Source: Paenisporosarcina sp. OV554 (GTDB lineage: Bacteria > Bacillota > Bacilli > Bacillales_A > Planococcaceae). Taken from it: a stretch of 64,000 bases of DNA. Positions 17,406-26,281 of this stretch are shown here, piece after piece. The notes below the pieces were generated by a model. The model did not search any database. It saw only the letters and a list, made by a program, of their open reading frames with translations, and had not been told where the DNA came from. The stretch is taken from positions 227,661 through 291,660 of the forward strand of contig NZ_QBUC01000002.1 in assembly GCF_003058165.1 (NCBI RefSeq), in the 5' to 3' direction. Numbering within the stretch: the stretch's first letter is position 1; the number at the start of each line of letters is the position of its first letter. The translations under genes were made by a program, and so were the position numbers.

Positions 17406-19583
17406 ATGAGAAAGAGAAGTGTGTGGCTAATTATAGCAGCGGTGGTGGCTGTGATTGTTTTATCTTTTGCATTTTTAATTGATAAAGTAACGGTAAGCGC
17501 CTCATCGATTGCACTGTCAGATCAGGGATGGAAGGCAAATTTCTCCGTTCCGGTAAAAGAATCTGCCATAGTAGACGGAACGATTTATTTGGTTGATCAG
17601 CAAGGAAACAAAATGAATGCTCGTTTAGAACTTACGAAAAACGGACGCTCTGTCGAAGTATCTGACCTTAAACCTGGTTCATATACTTTGCATATCGACC
17701 GGGATGCAATTCAAGGTGGATTTTTCAAATCGATGTCGACAAGTAAGTTATCTTTTACAGTTCACAAAGATTTGCAAACTGTAAAATCAAAAAAAGAACT
17801 AACACATTACTTCAAAAAGTTACAGCAGCTAACAGCTACTAATTCTTTAGGTAGGGGAGACATTGCGACAGAAGAAAGTGTATCGTCTATGGATTCAAGT
17901 AGCAAATCTTCAGGATCTGGTAGTGAAGGAGAGGTAGCTTATTCGGAGACAAACAATCAAGTAGAAGGAGTAGACGAATCAGATATTGTGAAAATGGATG
18001 GCGAATTCATTTATGCAATAGTGAATGGTCGAGTCATCATAACAGATATTCGAAAACCCTCTGCAATGACAAAAATGGCAGAGCTTCCTTTTGAAGCAAC
18101 ATTTTATCCGTTACAGTTGTTTTTAACTGAAGACACATTAATAGTTTTGGGTGATAAACAAATCCCAAATGACTATTCTGAAACAGCTGAAGAAGTTTCA
18201 AGTGAAATGATGATGCCTTATAACAGCTCGACAAATGTGCGATTTTACGATGTGAAAGATAAAAAGAATCCTAAACTAGTGCGAGAAATTGGTGCAGAAG
18301 GATACTTAAATGGTGCTCGTAAAACGGACGACATATTGTATTTCGTAACTAATGTAATGCCAAACTATTGGGCGATGCAAGAGGATGGAGATGTAGAGCT
18401 TCGACCGTACACATTTGATAGTCAAAAAGATGATAAAGCTTCACCGATGTCTTACTCCGATTTAGCTATTCTTCCAGGCACATTAGAAGGAACATATAGT
18501 GTAATCACTGCCATGAATCTTAACAATCCAAAGGAGTCACAAGTTGTAACGAAAGGATTCCTTGGAGGAAGTAATGCCATGTACATGTCAAAAGAAGCGT
18601 TGTATTTAACAGCACCGATTTATATGCCTTCAAGTAAAAAAGACAAACAAACCTCCATCGACAGAATGTGGAGTCCACAAGAAACGAACACAGAAATCTT
18701 TAAATTCGGTTTGGATGGTACTGCGGTTAACTTTATTTCATCTGGCGAAGTGACAGGCATGCTACTTAATCAGTTCTCGATGGATGAACACAATGGTTAC
18801 TTCAGAGTCGTGACCACCAAGGGAATTGCATGGGATAATGAAACGCCTTCTGAAAATAATTTATATATTATGGATGAAGGAATGAAACAAGTCGGCTCAA
18901 TTGAAGGACTAGCGAAAGGTGAGCGAATTTACTCCGCCCGTTTTATGGGTGACAAAGCTTATATGGTCACGTTCAGAGAGACTGACCCGCTGTTCGTCAT
19001 GGATGTATCAAATCCTACAAAGCCAAAAGTGTTAGGTGAATTGAAAATTCCAGGATTCAGTAATTACTTACATCCTCTTGATGAAAATCATTTAATTGGA
19101 TTTGGATATGATACCAAATCAGTTCCAAATGAAAATGGAGGCGAACCAACAATTATGACTGGTGGTATGAAAATTTCCTTATTTGATGTCACTGACTTTG
19201 CTAATCCTATTGAAAAAGATGTGGAGATTATTGGAGGTCAAGGCACTTATAGTTCACTGCAACATGACCACAAAGCATTATTCCAACATCGTGAAAAAGG
19301 ATTATTTGGTTTTCCGGTTACGATGTACGAAGGGACTAATAAAGAGGGCTATGTGAATTATGCTGGCGAAGGTGCCATGATGTATGAAATAACAGCTGGA
19401 AAAGGAATTCGACAAGTTGCAAACTTAATTAAGCAACCAAGCTCGGGCCAACTCTATGAGAATTGGGAACAATTAGTTCAGCGGATGGTATATGCAGACG
19501 ATACCCTTTATACCATTTCAATGAAAGAAATGAAGAGTTATGATTTAACTACGTTTAAAGAGATTGGTGTTGTGGCATATTAA
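17406..19583 (+). CDS. Membrane-anchored beta-propeller protein (PF09826-like)
   Basis: This 725-residue protein has one N-terminal membrane segment at about 7-26, which works as a signal anchor, so the rest lies outside the cell. A bacterial Ig-like region occupies about 30-120. A Ser-rich linker follows at about 160-182. The rest begins with TNNQVEGVDESDIVKMDGEF, the entry signature of the beta-propeller family PF09826, and continues with propeller repeats such as ADDTLYTIS. Function in the family is not established. The start follows GGGGAGAGGG. It converges with the adenine deaminase gene, with which it shares a terminator. Confidence 0.85.
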   Translation: MRKRSVWLIIAAVVAVIVLSFAFLIDKVTVSASSIALSDQGWKANFSVPVKESAIVDGTIYLVDQQGNKMNARLELTKNGRSVEVSDLKPGSYTLHIDRDAIQGGFFKSMSTSKLSFTVHKDLQTVKSKKELTHYFKKLQQLTATNSLGRGDIATEESVSSMDSSSKSSGSGSEGEVAYSETNNQVEGVDESDIVKMDGEFIYAIVNGRVIITDIRKPSAMTKMAELPFEATFYPLQLFLTEDTLIVLGDKQIPNDYSETAEEVSSEMMMPYNSSTNVRFYDVKDKKNPKLVREIGAEGYLNGARKTDDILYFVTNVMPNYWAMQEDGDVELRPYTFDSQKDDKASPMSYSDLAILPGTLEGTYSVITAMNLNNPKESQVVTKGFLGGSNAMYMSKEALYLTAPIYMPSSKKDKQTSIDRMWSPQETNTEIFKFGLDGTAVNFISSGEVTGMLLNQFSMDEHNGYFRVVTTKGIAWDNETPSENNLYIMDEGMKQVGSIEGLAKGERIYSARFMGDKAYMVTFRETDPLFVMDVSNPTKPKVLGELKIPGFSNYLHPLDENHLIGFGYDTKSVPNENGGEPTIMTGGMKISLFDVTDFANPIEKDVEIIGGQGTYSSLQHDHKALFQHREKGLFGFPVTMYEGTNKEGYVNYAGEGAMMYEITAGKGIRQVANLIKQPSSGQLYENWEQLVQRMVYADDTLYTISMKEMKSYDLTTFKEIGVVAY

Positions 19584-19589
19584 AAAGAA

Positions 19590-19629
19590 GGCAGAGCACT
19601 GTAGCGAATCGCTTAGTGGTCTGCTTTTT
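19590..19629. terminator. Shared terminator of the converging beta-propeller and adenine deaminase genes
   Basis: GCAGAGCACT (19591-19600) pairs with AGTGGTCTGC (19615-19624) with one mismatch. It is flanked by A and T runs on both sides. The adenine deaminase stop codon (19613-19615) lies within the hairpin. Confidence 0.75.
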
Positions 19630-21379
19630 CGTGTGCTTCAATTGAAATGTGTTGGAAGGTTGTAACGTCAAACAACCCAGTATCGGTTAATTTAAGTGAA
19701 GGAATGACAGGTAAACTGAGAAAAGATAAGGTTAAAAATAAATGAAAATCGAGAGTTGGGTGAATACTATGCAACGCTTCATGCAACTCGAAAAGGGACT
19801 GAACAGCTTCATCTAAGGGTACTTGCGTCATCAAACCAGCAACGGGTAGAGGCAGTGACGCCAGTAAACGGCCTTCGTTTACAACGACTAATCCGCCTTG
19901 GATATCTTGCAATGCTTGTATAGCTAACATCATATCCAAATCGTTTGTACCTAGAACAATTGCGTTATGTGAATCATGCGCAATAGTGGTGGCAACTGCA
20001 CCTTGTTTTAGTCCAAAACCTTTCACAATGCCAAGGCCAATCGAGTGTTTATGATGATGTCTTTCAATGACAGCCACCTTTAGTTGATCCAATTCTAAAT
20101 TGGGAATGAATACACCATCCACTACATCAACGTCTTCTATCAATTTATTTGTAACTAGTTGATTTGGAATGATTTCAATAATTGTTGCTTTCGAACCTTT
20201 AGAAAATGGTATAGCTAAGTCATTTTTAGTTATCGTGGGCAAATGAACGGACTGGCTTATGCGAATTGAACATTTTTCTTGAGTAGGTGTAGCGTTCAAC
20301 ATAACACCTTGTTCAGCCACTTTGACACCTTTTTTCCATACAGTCGCTACATTAAAAGTTTCAAGGTCATCCAGAACAACAAAGTCTGCTTGAAAACCAG
20401 CTGCCAATGCACCTTTTCCTGATAGTCCGTAACATTCAGCCGCATTTAATGTAGCTAATTGAATCGCTTGAAGTGGTTCCATTCCTGCAGCGATAGCAAG
20501 GCGAATTGCGTGGTCAATGCTACCTTCATCTACTAATTCATCTAAATGTTTATCATCTGTACAAAATAAGAATCTTCGCGCATTGTGTGAAGTAACTGCA
20601 GGAAGTAAGTCGATTAAATTTTTTGCTGCGGAGCCTTCTCGTATGAGTACATACATGCCTTGAGAGATACGGTCTCTAGCTTCATTAGCCGTTACACACT
20701 CATGGTCGGTTTGTATTCCTGCTGCACGATATCCACGAATCTGTTCCTTTTGTAAACCTGCACCATGACCATCAATTCGCAAGGCAGATTCTTGAGTCAT
20801 TGCAATTTTTGTAAGCATCTTTTCATCTCCGCTTAGGACGGAGGGATAATCCATTACTTCAGCAAGTCCGAGGACACTTGGGTGTGATAAAAGTGGTTTC
20901 AAATCCATTGCTTCAAGTTTTGCTCCTGCATGTTCAAATGAAGTCGAAGGCACACTGGAAGGAAGCATGACATAAATATCCATAGGGCTTTTTTCTGCAT
21001 CTTTTAACATGAACCTAATACCCTCAACACCTGCTACATTTGCGATTTCATGCGGATCTGTCACAACTGTCGTTACCCCGTGAGGCAGTAAAACATCGCC
21101 AAAAGCTGAGGGAGTCAACATTGATGATTCAATATGAATGTGACCATCAATTAAACCTGGTACGACGCAGCGTTCCATGGCGTCTTGTTCCTCAATACTT
21201 TCAAATGAGCCTGTGGTATCAATCGCAACAATCATACCGTCTGCCACAACTAAATCAGCAATCGTCCATGTTAACGAAAAAACATCAGCCACACGTGCGT
21301 TTCGTAAAATAAAATCAGCCGGTTGTTGTTGTTGAGATACAGCAATGCGTTTCTGTAGTTTTGATATTGCACTTTGCAT
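19613..21379 (-). CDS. ade: Adenine deaminase
   Basis: This 588-residue amidohydrolase converts adenine to hypoxanthine and ammonia in purine salvage. The metal-binding HIH of LIDGHIHIESS, the TDPHEIANV segment, GHGAGL and FCTDDKHLDEL are all present, as in B. subtilis AdeC of about the same length. The frame opens 60 bases earlier, but the ATG at 21379 (MQSAISKLQ) has AAAGGAG nine bases upstream and is preferred. The 5' region holds a nested inverted repeat (21463-21501). No purine riboswitch is recognisable here, unlike the nucleosidase gene at 42059. Confidence 0.95.
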   Translation of the reverse strand: MQSAISKLQKRIAVSQQQQPADFILRNARVADVFSLTWTIADLVVADGMIVAIDTTGSFESIEEQDAMERCVVPGLIDGHIHIESSMLTPSAFGDVLLPHGVTTVVTDPHEIANVAGVEGIRFMLKDAEKSPMDIYVMLPSSVPSTSFEHAGAKLEAMDLKPLLSHPSVLGLAEVMDYPSVLSGDEKMLTKIAMTQESALRIDGHGAGLQKEQIRGYRAAGIQTDHECVTANEARDRISQGMYVLIREGSAAKNLIDLLPAVTSHNARRFLFCTDDKHLDELVDEGSIDHAIRLAIAAGMEPLQAIQLATLNAAECYGLSGKGALAAGFQADFVVLDDLETFNVATVWKKGVKVAEQGVMLNATPTQEKCSIRISQSVHLPTITKNDLAIPFSKGSKATIIEIIPNQLVTNKLIEDVDVVDGVFIPNLELDQLKVAVIERHHHKHSIGLGIVKGFGLKQGAVATTIAHDSHNAIVLGTNDLDMMLAIQALQDIQGGLVVVNEGRLLASLPLPVAGLMTQVPLDEAVQSLFELHEALHSIHPTLDFHLFLTLSFLSLPVIPSLKLTDTGLFDVTTFQHISIEAHEKADH

Positions 21380-21462
21380 GTTTTCTACTCCTTTTATTAA
21401 ACTTGCTGGATCTGAGATGAAGCGCGAGAAATTAATCACATGTGAATTTGACTAGGTTAATT

Positions 21463-21501
21463 GTACATTTCAACTGCAAGGTTGAATAGTAGTAAATGTA
21501 C
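21463..21501. promoter_or_regulatory. Nested inverted repeat upstream of adenine deaminase
   Basis: The outer arms are GTACATTT (21463-21470) and AAATGTAC (21494-21501); the inner arms are TTCAAC (21469-21474) and GTTGAA (21481-21486). It lies 84 bases before the ade start codon in the divergent ade/thrE-like region. It may be an operator or an RNA element; no known binding motif is recognised. Confidence 0.45.
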
Positions 21502-21655
21502 GTATGTTCAGTCTTATTTCTCTAAGTGGTAATCAATGAATACCATACATACCATAGGTTTTGATAAGAATAATTATTTTAAACAATATTTGTTATTTGT
21601 GCTGAATTTCGTTAAGATTGTGCAAAGGTGAAAAGTGAAAGGGGTGGGCAAATAT

Positions 21656-22402
21656 ATGCTAAATGAGAAGAATGATTTGGCAATTGATTGTTGTCTGCTT
21701 GCAGGTCGACTGATGATTGAAAGTGGTGCTGAGACCTATCGTGTTGAGGATACGATGACACGTATGGCAATCTCTCAAGGCCTAATAGGTACACAAAGCT
21801 TTGTAACGCCCACAGGCATCATGTTTTCACTTGGAAAAGATGGATCGACAAGGTTGATGTCTATAAAAGAACGTTGGACAGATTTAGAGAAAATCGCATT
21901 AGTTAATCAAGTATCAAGAAAACTAACGACAAACGAACTTACTATAGAAGAAGCGTATGAAGAATTGCAGAGAGTTGCTAGTGCTAACTTGATGTTTCCT
22001 TTTATCTGGCAGTTAATTGCTGCTGCTGTCGCAAGTGGTTCCTTCCTCATATTATTCAAAGGTACGTGGTGGGATGTACCTGCGGCAACAATTGCTGGCG
22101 GTACGGGATTTGTTGTGGTTACATTAATTCACGAATTAACACGCGTTAAATTTTTTGCGGAGTTTATTGCAGCCTCGGTAGTTGGAAGTATTGCTTTTCT
22201 TGCTATTTTAGGGAATTTGGGAACAGATTTAAACACCATTATTATAAGTGGTGTTATGCCCTTGGTACCAGGGTTACTGATTACCAATGCAGTTCGGGAT
22301 CTTATGGCCGGTCACTTTGTATCAGGCGTATCGAAAGGTGCAGAAGCGTTATTAACGGCTTTTGCAATTGGTGCAGGTGTTGCACTCGTACTATCATTTT
22401 AG
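21656..22402 (+). CDS. Threonine/serine exporter family protein, large half (ThrE-type)
   Basis: This 248-residue protein begins with a cytoplasmic region of about 115 residues (CLLAGRLMIESGAETYRVEDTM is the family signature) followed by about five membrane segments. It is the N-terminal half (PF06738-type) of the ThrE amino-acid exporter, which in many Firmicutes is split into two genes. The next gene encodes the other half and starts 13 bases downstream, so the two proteins probably form one carrier. The GTG at 21635 is in frame, but the ATG at 21656 has AAAGGGGTGG at the right distance. Confidence 0.9.
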   Translation: MLNEKNDLAIDCCLLAGRLMIESGAETYRVEDTMTRMAISQGLIGTQSFVTPTGIMFSLGKDGSTRLMSIKERWTDLEKIALVNQVSRKLTTNELTIEEAYEELQRVASANLMFPFIWQLIAAAVASGSFLILFKGTWWDVPAATIAGGTGFVVVTLIHELTRVKFFAEFIAASVVGSIAFLAILGNLGTDLNTIIISGVMPLVPGLLITNAVRDLMAGHFVSGVSKGAEALLTAFAIGAGVALVLSF

Positions 22403-22415
22403 AAGGAGTGACAAC

Positions 22416-22874
22416 ATGACTTGGATTGTTCAAGGGATTTTAAGTTTTATCATCGCCATCTCATTTGCCATTATTTTTAATGCTCCAAGGAAGAAACTCG
22501 TGGCATGTGGAGTGGTTGGGATGAGTGGATGGCTCATTTTTAGTGGCTTTACATTAGTGTCAGGCGATTCCGTTCAAGCATCATTCGCAGGTGCATTCAT
22601 GGTGGCACTAGCTGCACATATTTTATCTAAGCGGTTTAGAATGCCGATGATTATTTTCAGTGTACCAGGAATCATTTTGTTAGTACCGGGTGGTCTCGCT
22701 TATAATGCGATGCGCAACATTGTTGAAAATGACTATTTAACAGCCATTGGATTTGCGTCCAAAGCATTCATGACGTCGGGTGCCATTGCTATGGGATTGG
22801 TTTTTGCTGAAGTGTTGATGCAATTGATATTCAGATATTTACGTAAAAGAAAGACGGCTTCTCACATCACGTGA
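22416..22874 (+). CDS. Threonine/serine exporter family protein, small half (ThrE_2-type)
   Basis: This 152-residue protein has four to five membrane segments and ends with a basic tail. It matches the C-terminal half of ThrE (PF12821-type), with MPMIIFSVPGIILLVPGG as its most typical stretch. The start at 22416 follows GAAGGAGTG; the frame is open upstream into the previous gene. It forms a two-gene operon with the large half and ends inside its own terminator hairpin. Confidence 0.9.
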   Translation: MTWIVQGILSFIIAISFAIIFNAPRKKLVACGVVGMSGWLIFSGFTLVSGDSVQASFAGAFMVALAAHILSKRFRMPMIIFSVPGIILLVPGGLAYNAMRNIVENDYLTAIGFASKAFMTSGAIAMGLVFAEVLMQLIFRYLRKRKTASHIT

Positions 22875-22889
22875 GAAGTCGCCTTTTTT
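22856..22889 (+). terminator. Terminator of the ThrE-type operon
   Basis: GGCTTCTCAC / GTGAGAAGTC (one G-U pair), then GCC and six T. The stop codon of the small subunit is in the 3' arm. Confidence 0.85.
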
Positions 22890-22931
22890 AGTGTTTATTA
22901 TCATGGAAGCTTCATAGCGTATAAGCGTCTC

Positions 22932-24941
22932 TTATAGTTTTTCAATTTCACTAGCAGCTACAGGATGGCTAACAAAGAATCCTTGAATTGCGTCGCAACC
23001 AAGCTTATTTAACAAATCATATTGTTCTTTAGTTTCAACGCCTTCAGCTAAGACGCGTATTTTCATCGATTTACCAAATTGAATCATTCCATAAACAAGT
23101 TTTTGCAGTTTTTCTTGTTTCAAAATACCGGAGATAAATGATTGATCAATTTTAAGTTCAGTAATCGGCAACAATTGCATGTAACGGAACGAAGCATATC
23201 CTGTCCCGAAATCATCGAGAACAAATACAATTCCATCTGCTTGGAGTTGTAACATCTGCCGAATAATCGATTGTTCAGACTCTGCTTCTAGTGCGAATTT
23301 TTCTGTAATTTCAATTTGCAGAAGGTGAGCAGGGCAGTCGAATTTCTCTAATGTTTGACGAATTTTTTTCACCATATTCTTATCACGAAACTCGCGAATA
23401 GAGGAGTTCACACTGACTTTCATAGGATTTCCGCTTTTCGCCCATTTAGCAGCTTGTTCACAGGCTTTTTCTAACATAAAGCTTCCGATATCATGAATCA
23501 TTCCTGTTTCTTCTGCAATAGGAATGAGTTCATTTGGTGAAACAGTACCAAGTACAGCGTCTTCCCAGCGGACTAAAGCTTCTACAGCATCTATTTTACC
23601 AGTAGATAAATCAACTTGAGGTTGATACATAACTGATAAATCCTTTTGATGTAATGCTTCAATTAGTCGTTTTTCAATCATGGCTTTTTTACTTAAAGCG
23701 ACATGATTTGCTTTTGACAGGCTGACAATATTCCCGCCGCCTTCTTGTTTTACTTTATAAATAGTTGCCTTCGAAGCTTTCATCAAATGTGAAAAAGTCG
23801 ATTGATCCTCAGGAAATCGTGTAATACCACCACTAATCGAAATTGGAATGGCTTTATTGCGAATGTATATCGGATGTTGTTTCAAATAGCTTAGAAATCC
23901 TTGGATAAACCAATCGCTAAGTGGAGTCAATACTACAAATTCATCTTCACCAACTCGCGCAATGTCACTATCCTGAAAATACATTTTAAGACGCTTTGCA
24001 AATTCAAGTAATAACGTCGTTTCTGACTCTTCATCATGCATGTCTTTTAAAGTGTAAAACTTATCAATATCTAAAAAGATAAAAGAAAAATGTCGTTGTT
24101 CAGCAATTAAACTTGAGACGATATTTTCTAGACGATGCCGATTCATTAACCCTGTTTCAGGATCTACATAGGCAATCTGCTCCAGATGCATTTGCAGACG
24201 TTTCTTTTCAGTAATGTCTTTTTCTAAAATGGTGAAGTATATAGGGTCATCACTTGTTGTTAGCACTGGAATGGCCGTCATATCAACCCAATAAGTTTCA
24301 CCATCTTTGGTCAGTTTTTCAACAGATCCTTGCCATACGCGATTACTTTGTAACTCATACCAAATTTGGTTAACCAATGTTTCAGCAGACTCTTCAGGGA
24401 AAAGCTGCCAAAATGTCTTGCCAATTACACGTTTAGGCGTCCATTTACTTGATTTTAAAAATAACGGATTTGCATATGTAATTAAGCCATCCTTATCTAA
24501 ATAGGTGACCATAAATGTTTCTTCTAGTCCCACCTTAAAACTCGCTAACTCTTGCTCTATTTTTGTTTGATCTTTCCTTTGTATGTTGTCAACTTCAAAC
24601 GCAAACATTACATACTGTTCCTTGCCGATAGCCATCGAATTTAAAACAGCCGATGTGTGGAAAGATTCTCCCTGTTTGGATGGAAGAATGAAATTTGCAA
24701 ATCGAATAGATTCATTACTATTAAGTACTTGATTCCAAGTTGATGGATCGATAGCTGAACGTTCTTCGTCTTTGAAAGGATAAAATTTACCAATGATTTC
24801 ATCAGCAGAATAGCCAAATGTTCTCTCAGCCACTTCATTCCACCAAAGTACCGTTGCGTCCTTAGCAGTCAGCATCATTGGAAGAGAAACGTGATCTAAT
24901 ACACTGCTGCCGCTCTCCAATAGTTGTTGCATACCTTTCAT
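22932..24941 (-). CDS. PAS-PAS-GGDEF-EAL protein (cyclic-di-GMP turnover)
   Basis: This 669-residue cytoplasmic protein has two PAS domains (about 12-115 and 130-248), a GGDEF domain (about 255-410) and an EAL domain (about 425-665). The cyclase motif reads VGEDEF instead of GGDEF, so synthesis may be reduced or lost. The EAL part keeps EALVRW, the metal-binding DDFGTGY and the TELKIDQSFI segment, so it is probably an active phosphodiesterase, perhaps activated by GTP at the degenerate site. It is a single-gene unit divergent from the EamA gene. The start follows AAGGAG. Confidence 0.92.
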   Translation of the reverse strand: MKGMQQLLESGSSVLDHVSLPMMLTAKDATVLWWNEVAERTFGYSADEIIGKFYPFKDEERSAIDPSTWNQVLNSNESIRFANFILPSKQGESFHTSAVLNSMAIGKEQYVMFAFEVDNIQRKDQTKIEQELASFKVGLEETFMVTYLDKDGLITYANPLFLKSSKWTPKRVIGKTFWQLFPEESAETLVNQIWYELQSNRVWQGSVEKLTKDGETYWVDMTAIPVLTTSDDPIYFTILEKDITEKKRLQMHLEQIAYVDPETGLMNRHRLENIVSSLIAEQRHFSFIFLDIDKFYTLKDMHDEESETTLLLEFAKRLKMYFQDSDIARVGEDEFVVLTPLSDWFIQGFLSYLKQHPIYIRNKAIPISISGGITRFPEDQSTFSHLMKASKATIYKVKQEGGGNIVSLSKANHVALSKKAMIEKRLIEALHQKDLSVMYQPQVDLSTGKIDAVEALVRWEDAVLGTVSPNELIPIAEETGMIHDIGSFMLEKACEQAAKWAKSGNPMKVSVNSSIREFRDKNMVKKIRQTLEKFDCPAHLLQIEITEKFALEAESEQSIIRQMLQLQADGIVFVLDDFGTGYASFRYMQLLPITELKIDQSFISGILKQEKLQKLVYGMIQFGKSMKIRVLAEGVETKEQYDLLNKLGCDAIQGFFVSHPVAASEIEKL

Positions 24942-25088
24942 TTCACAGGACTCCTTGTATTTAATCTATCTTCCATTATAGAGAAATCTTAACATCAAGT
25001 CACCAAAATAAAAAATGTTTATTCTGAAAAATAAAGGAAATTACCAACTTTTGATTTTACTGGTAATGAAATGTTCGTAAATTGTACA

Positions 25089-25116
25089 TTGAATTCATTC
25101 AGAAGAATAGTAAGAT
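25089..25116 (+). promoter_or_regulatory. Possible promoter of the EamA gene
   Basis: TTGAAT (25089-25094) and TAAGAT (25111-25116) are separated by 16 bases, 32 bases before the start codon. Confidence 0.4.
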
Positions 25117-25148
25117 GAAATGAGTTTAGTAGAAAAGTGGGTGCGTAA

Positions 25149-26054
25149 ATGATTCGAGCAAAAGGAATTGTGTTAATCATTTCAGGGGCAATGTTGTGGG
25201 GGGCCACGGGTCCATTAATAGAATGGATATTATCGAACTCCGAGTTATCTGTTCCATTTATGTTAACGATTAGACTCCTTGTTGCAGGATTTGGTTTACT
25301 TGCATTTTTGAAAATAAAAGGTACACCTTTAAAGCCTATATGGCATCATTCGTATTGGTTCAGAAAACTAATCATCTTCGCATTATTTGGTATGCTCGGA
25401 GTTCAATTTGCATTCGTAGCTGCAATTGAAGCAAGCGATGCAGTAGTAGCCACATTGCTTCAGTTTCTAGCACCTATTTTCGTTGTGATTTTCGTGTCAT
25501 GGGGCTTAAAGAAATGGCCACCTATGTATCAGTTGTTTGGAATTATTGGCACATTGTTCGGCCTGTTTTTGTTATTAACAAACGGATCTTTCACTAATCT
25601 ATTGTTGAGTCCAGTAGCGCTTGTGTGGGGAATTGCTGTCGGTTTAAGTTTCGCATTTTACACATTGTACCCAGGGTCTCTTATGAAAGAGTGGGGAGTA
25701 TTGTTAGTAGTCGGCTGGTCCATGCTTATAGGTGGAGCGGTATTAGGGATTATAACTCGAGTGTGGCGATCAGACGAATGGTCGCTTTTATTAGACTGGA
25801 AATTATCGATCCTATTATTAACAGTCATCGTTATTGGGACAGTGGCATTCGTCTTATTCTTGAGCAGTATGACATACATAAGTGCGATTGAAACAAGCAT
25901 TTTATCGAGCATGGAGCCACTAACCGCGATGGTGATTTCAGTAATTTGGCTGCAACAAGAGCTAGGTAAATGGCAACTAGTTGGCGCTCTCGTAATGTTA
26001 GTGTGCGTTACTTGGTTATCCATTGCTGGAGAGAAGAAACAAAAGGTCAGTTAA
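25149..26054 (+). CDS. EamA/DMT-family permease
   Basis: This 301-residue protein has ten hydrophobic segments arranged as two five-helix EamA repeats. It begins GIVLIISGAMLWGATGPL, and the second repeat contains ETSILSSMEPLTAMVISVIW, both typical of the drug/metabolite transporter superfamily. Members export amino acids or other metabolites; the substrate here cannot be told. It is a single-gene unit closed by a terminator. Confidence 0.9.
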   Translation: MIRAKGIVLIISGAMLWGATGPLIEWILSNSELSVPFMLTIRLLVAGFGLLAFLKIKGTPLKPIWHHSYWFRKLIIFALFGMLGVQFAFVAAIEASDAVVATLLQFLAPIFVVIFVSWGLKKWPPMYQLFGIIGTLFGLFLLLTNGSFTNLLLSPVALVWGIAVGLSFAFYTLYPGSLMKEWGVLLVVGWSMLIGGAVLGIITRVWRSDEWSLLLDWKLSILLLTVIVIGTVAFVLFLSSMTYISAIETSILSSMEPLTAMVISVIWLQQELGKWQLVGALVMLVCVTWLSIAGEKKQKVS

Positions 26055-26061
26055 ACATGTG

Positions 26062-26094
26062 ACGCCTATTCTTTCAGGAATAGGTGTTTTTTTT
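26062..26094 (+). terminator. Terminator of the EamA gene
   Basis: Stem ACGCCTATTC / GAATAGGTGT with a six-base loop, then seven T. Confidence 0.9.
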
Positions 26095-26281
26095 GTGATG
26101 GTTATTTCCCATATCAGATAAAGTGCTATTTTAATTACAACTAATTTCACGACCCCAAGAATTTTCCTTATCAAGAACATTTCAGCAAAACGAATGATAC
26201 CTTTAACGCTCTCGTTGTGGCATAATAGTGAACAATCAGATTATTAATTCGTTTAACGAAGAAGTTTCAGGAGGGCATCAC

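Noticed and set aside
21380..21655. Purine riboswitch upstream of adenine deaminase
   Set aside because: The conserved junction (TTTCTACC and the P1/P3 bases) is absent on both strands; only an inverted repeat is seen.
26228..26281. Upstream GTG start or separate leader ORF for the YfiB-like gene
   Set aside because: It is in frame with the gene, has no ribosome binding site, and the GGAGGG serves the GTG at 26282. No attenuator hairpin was found.
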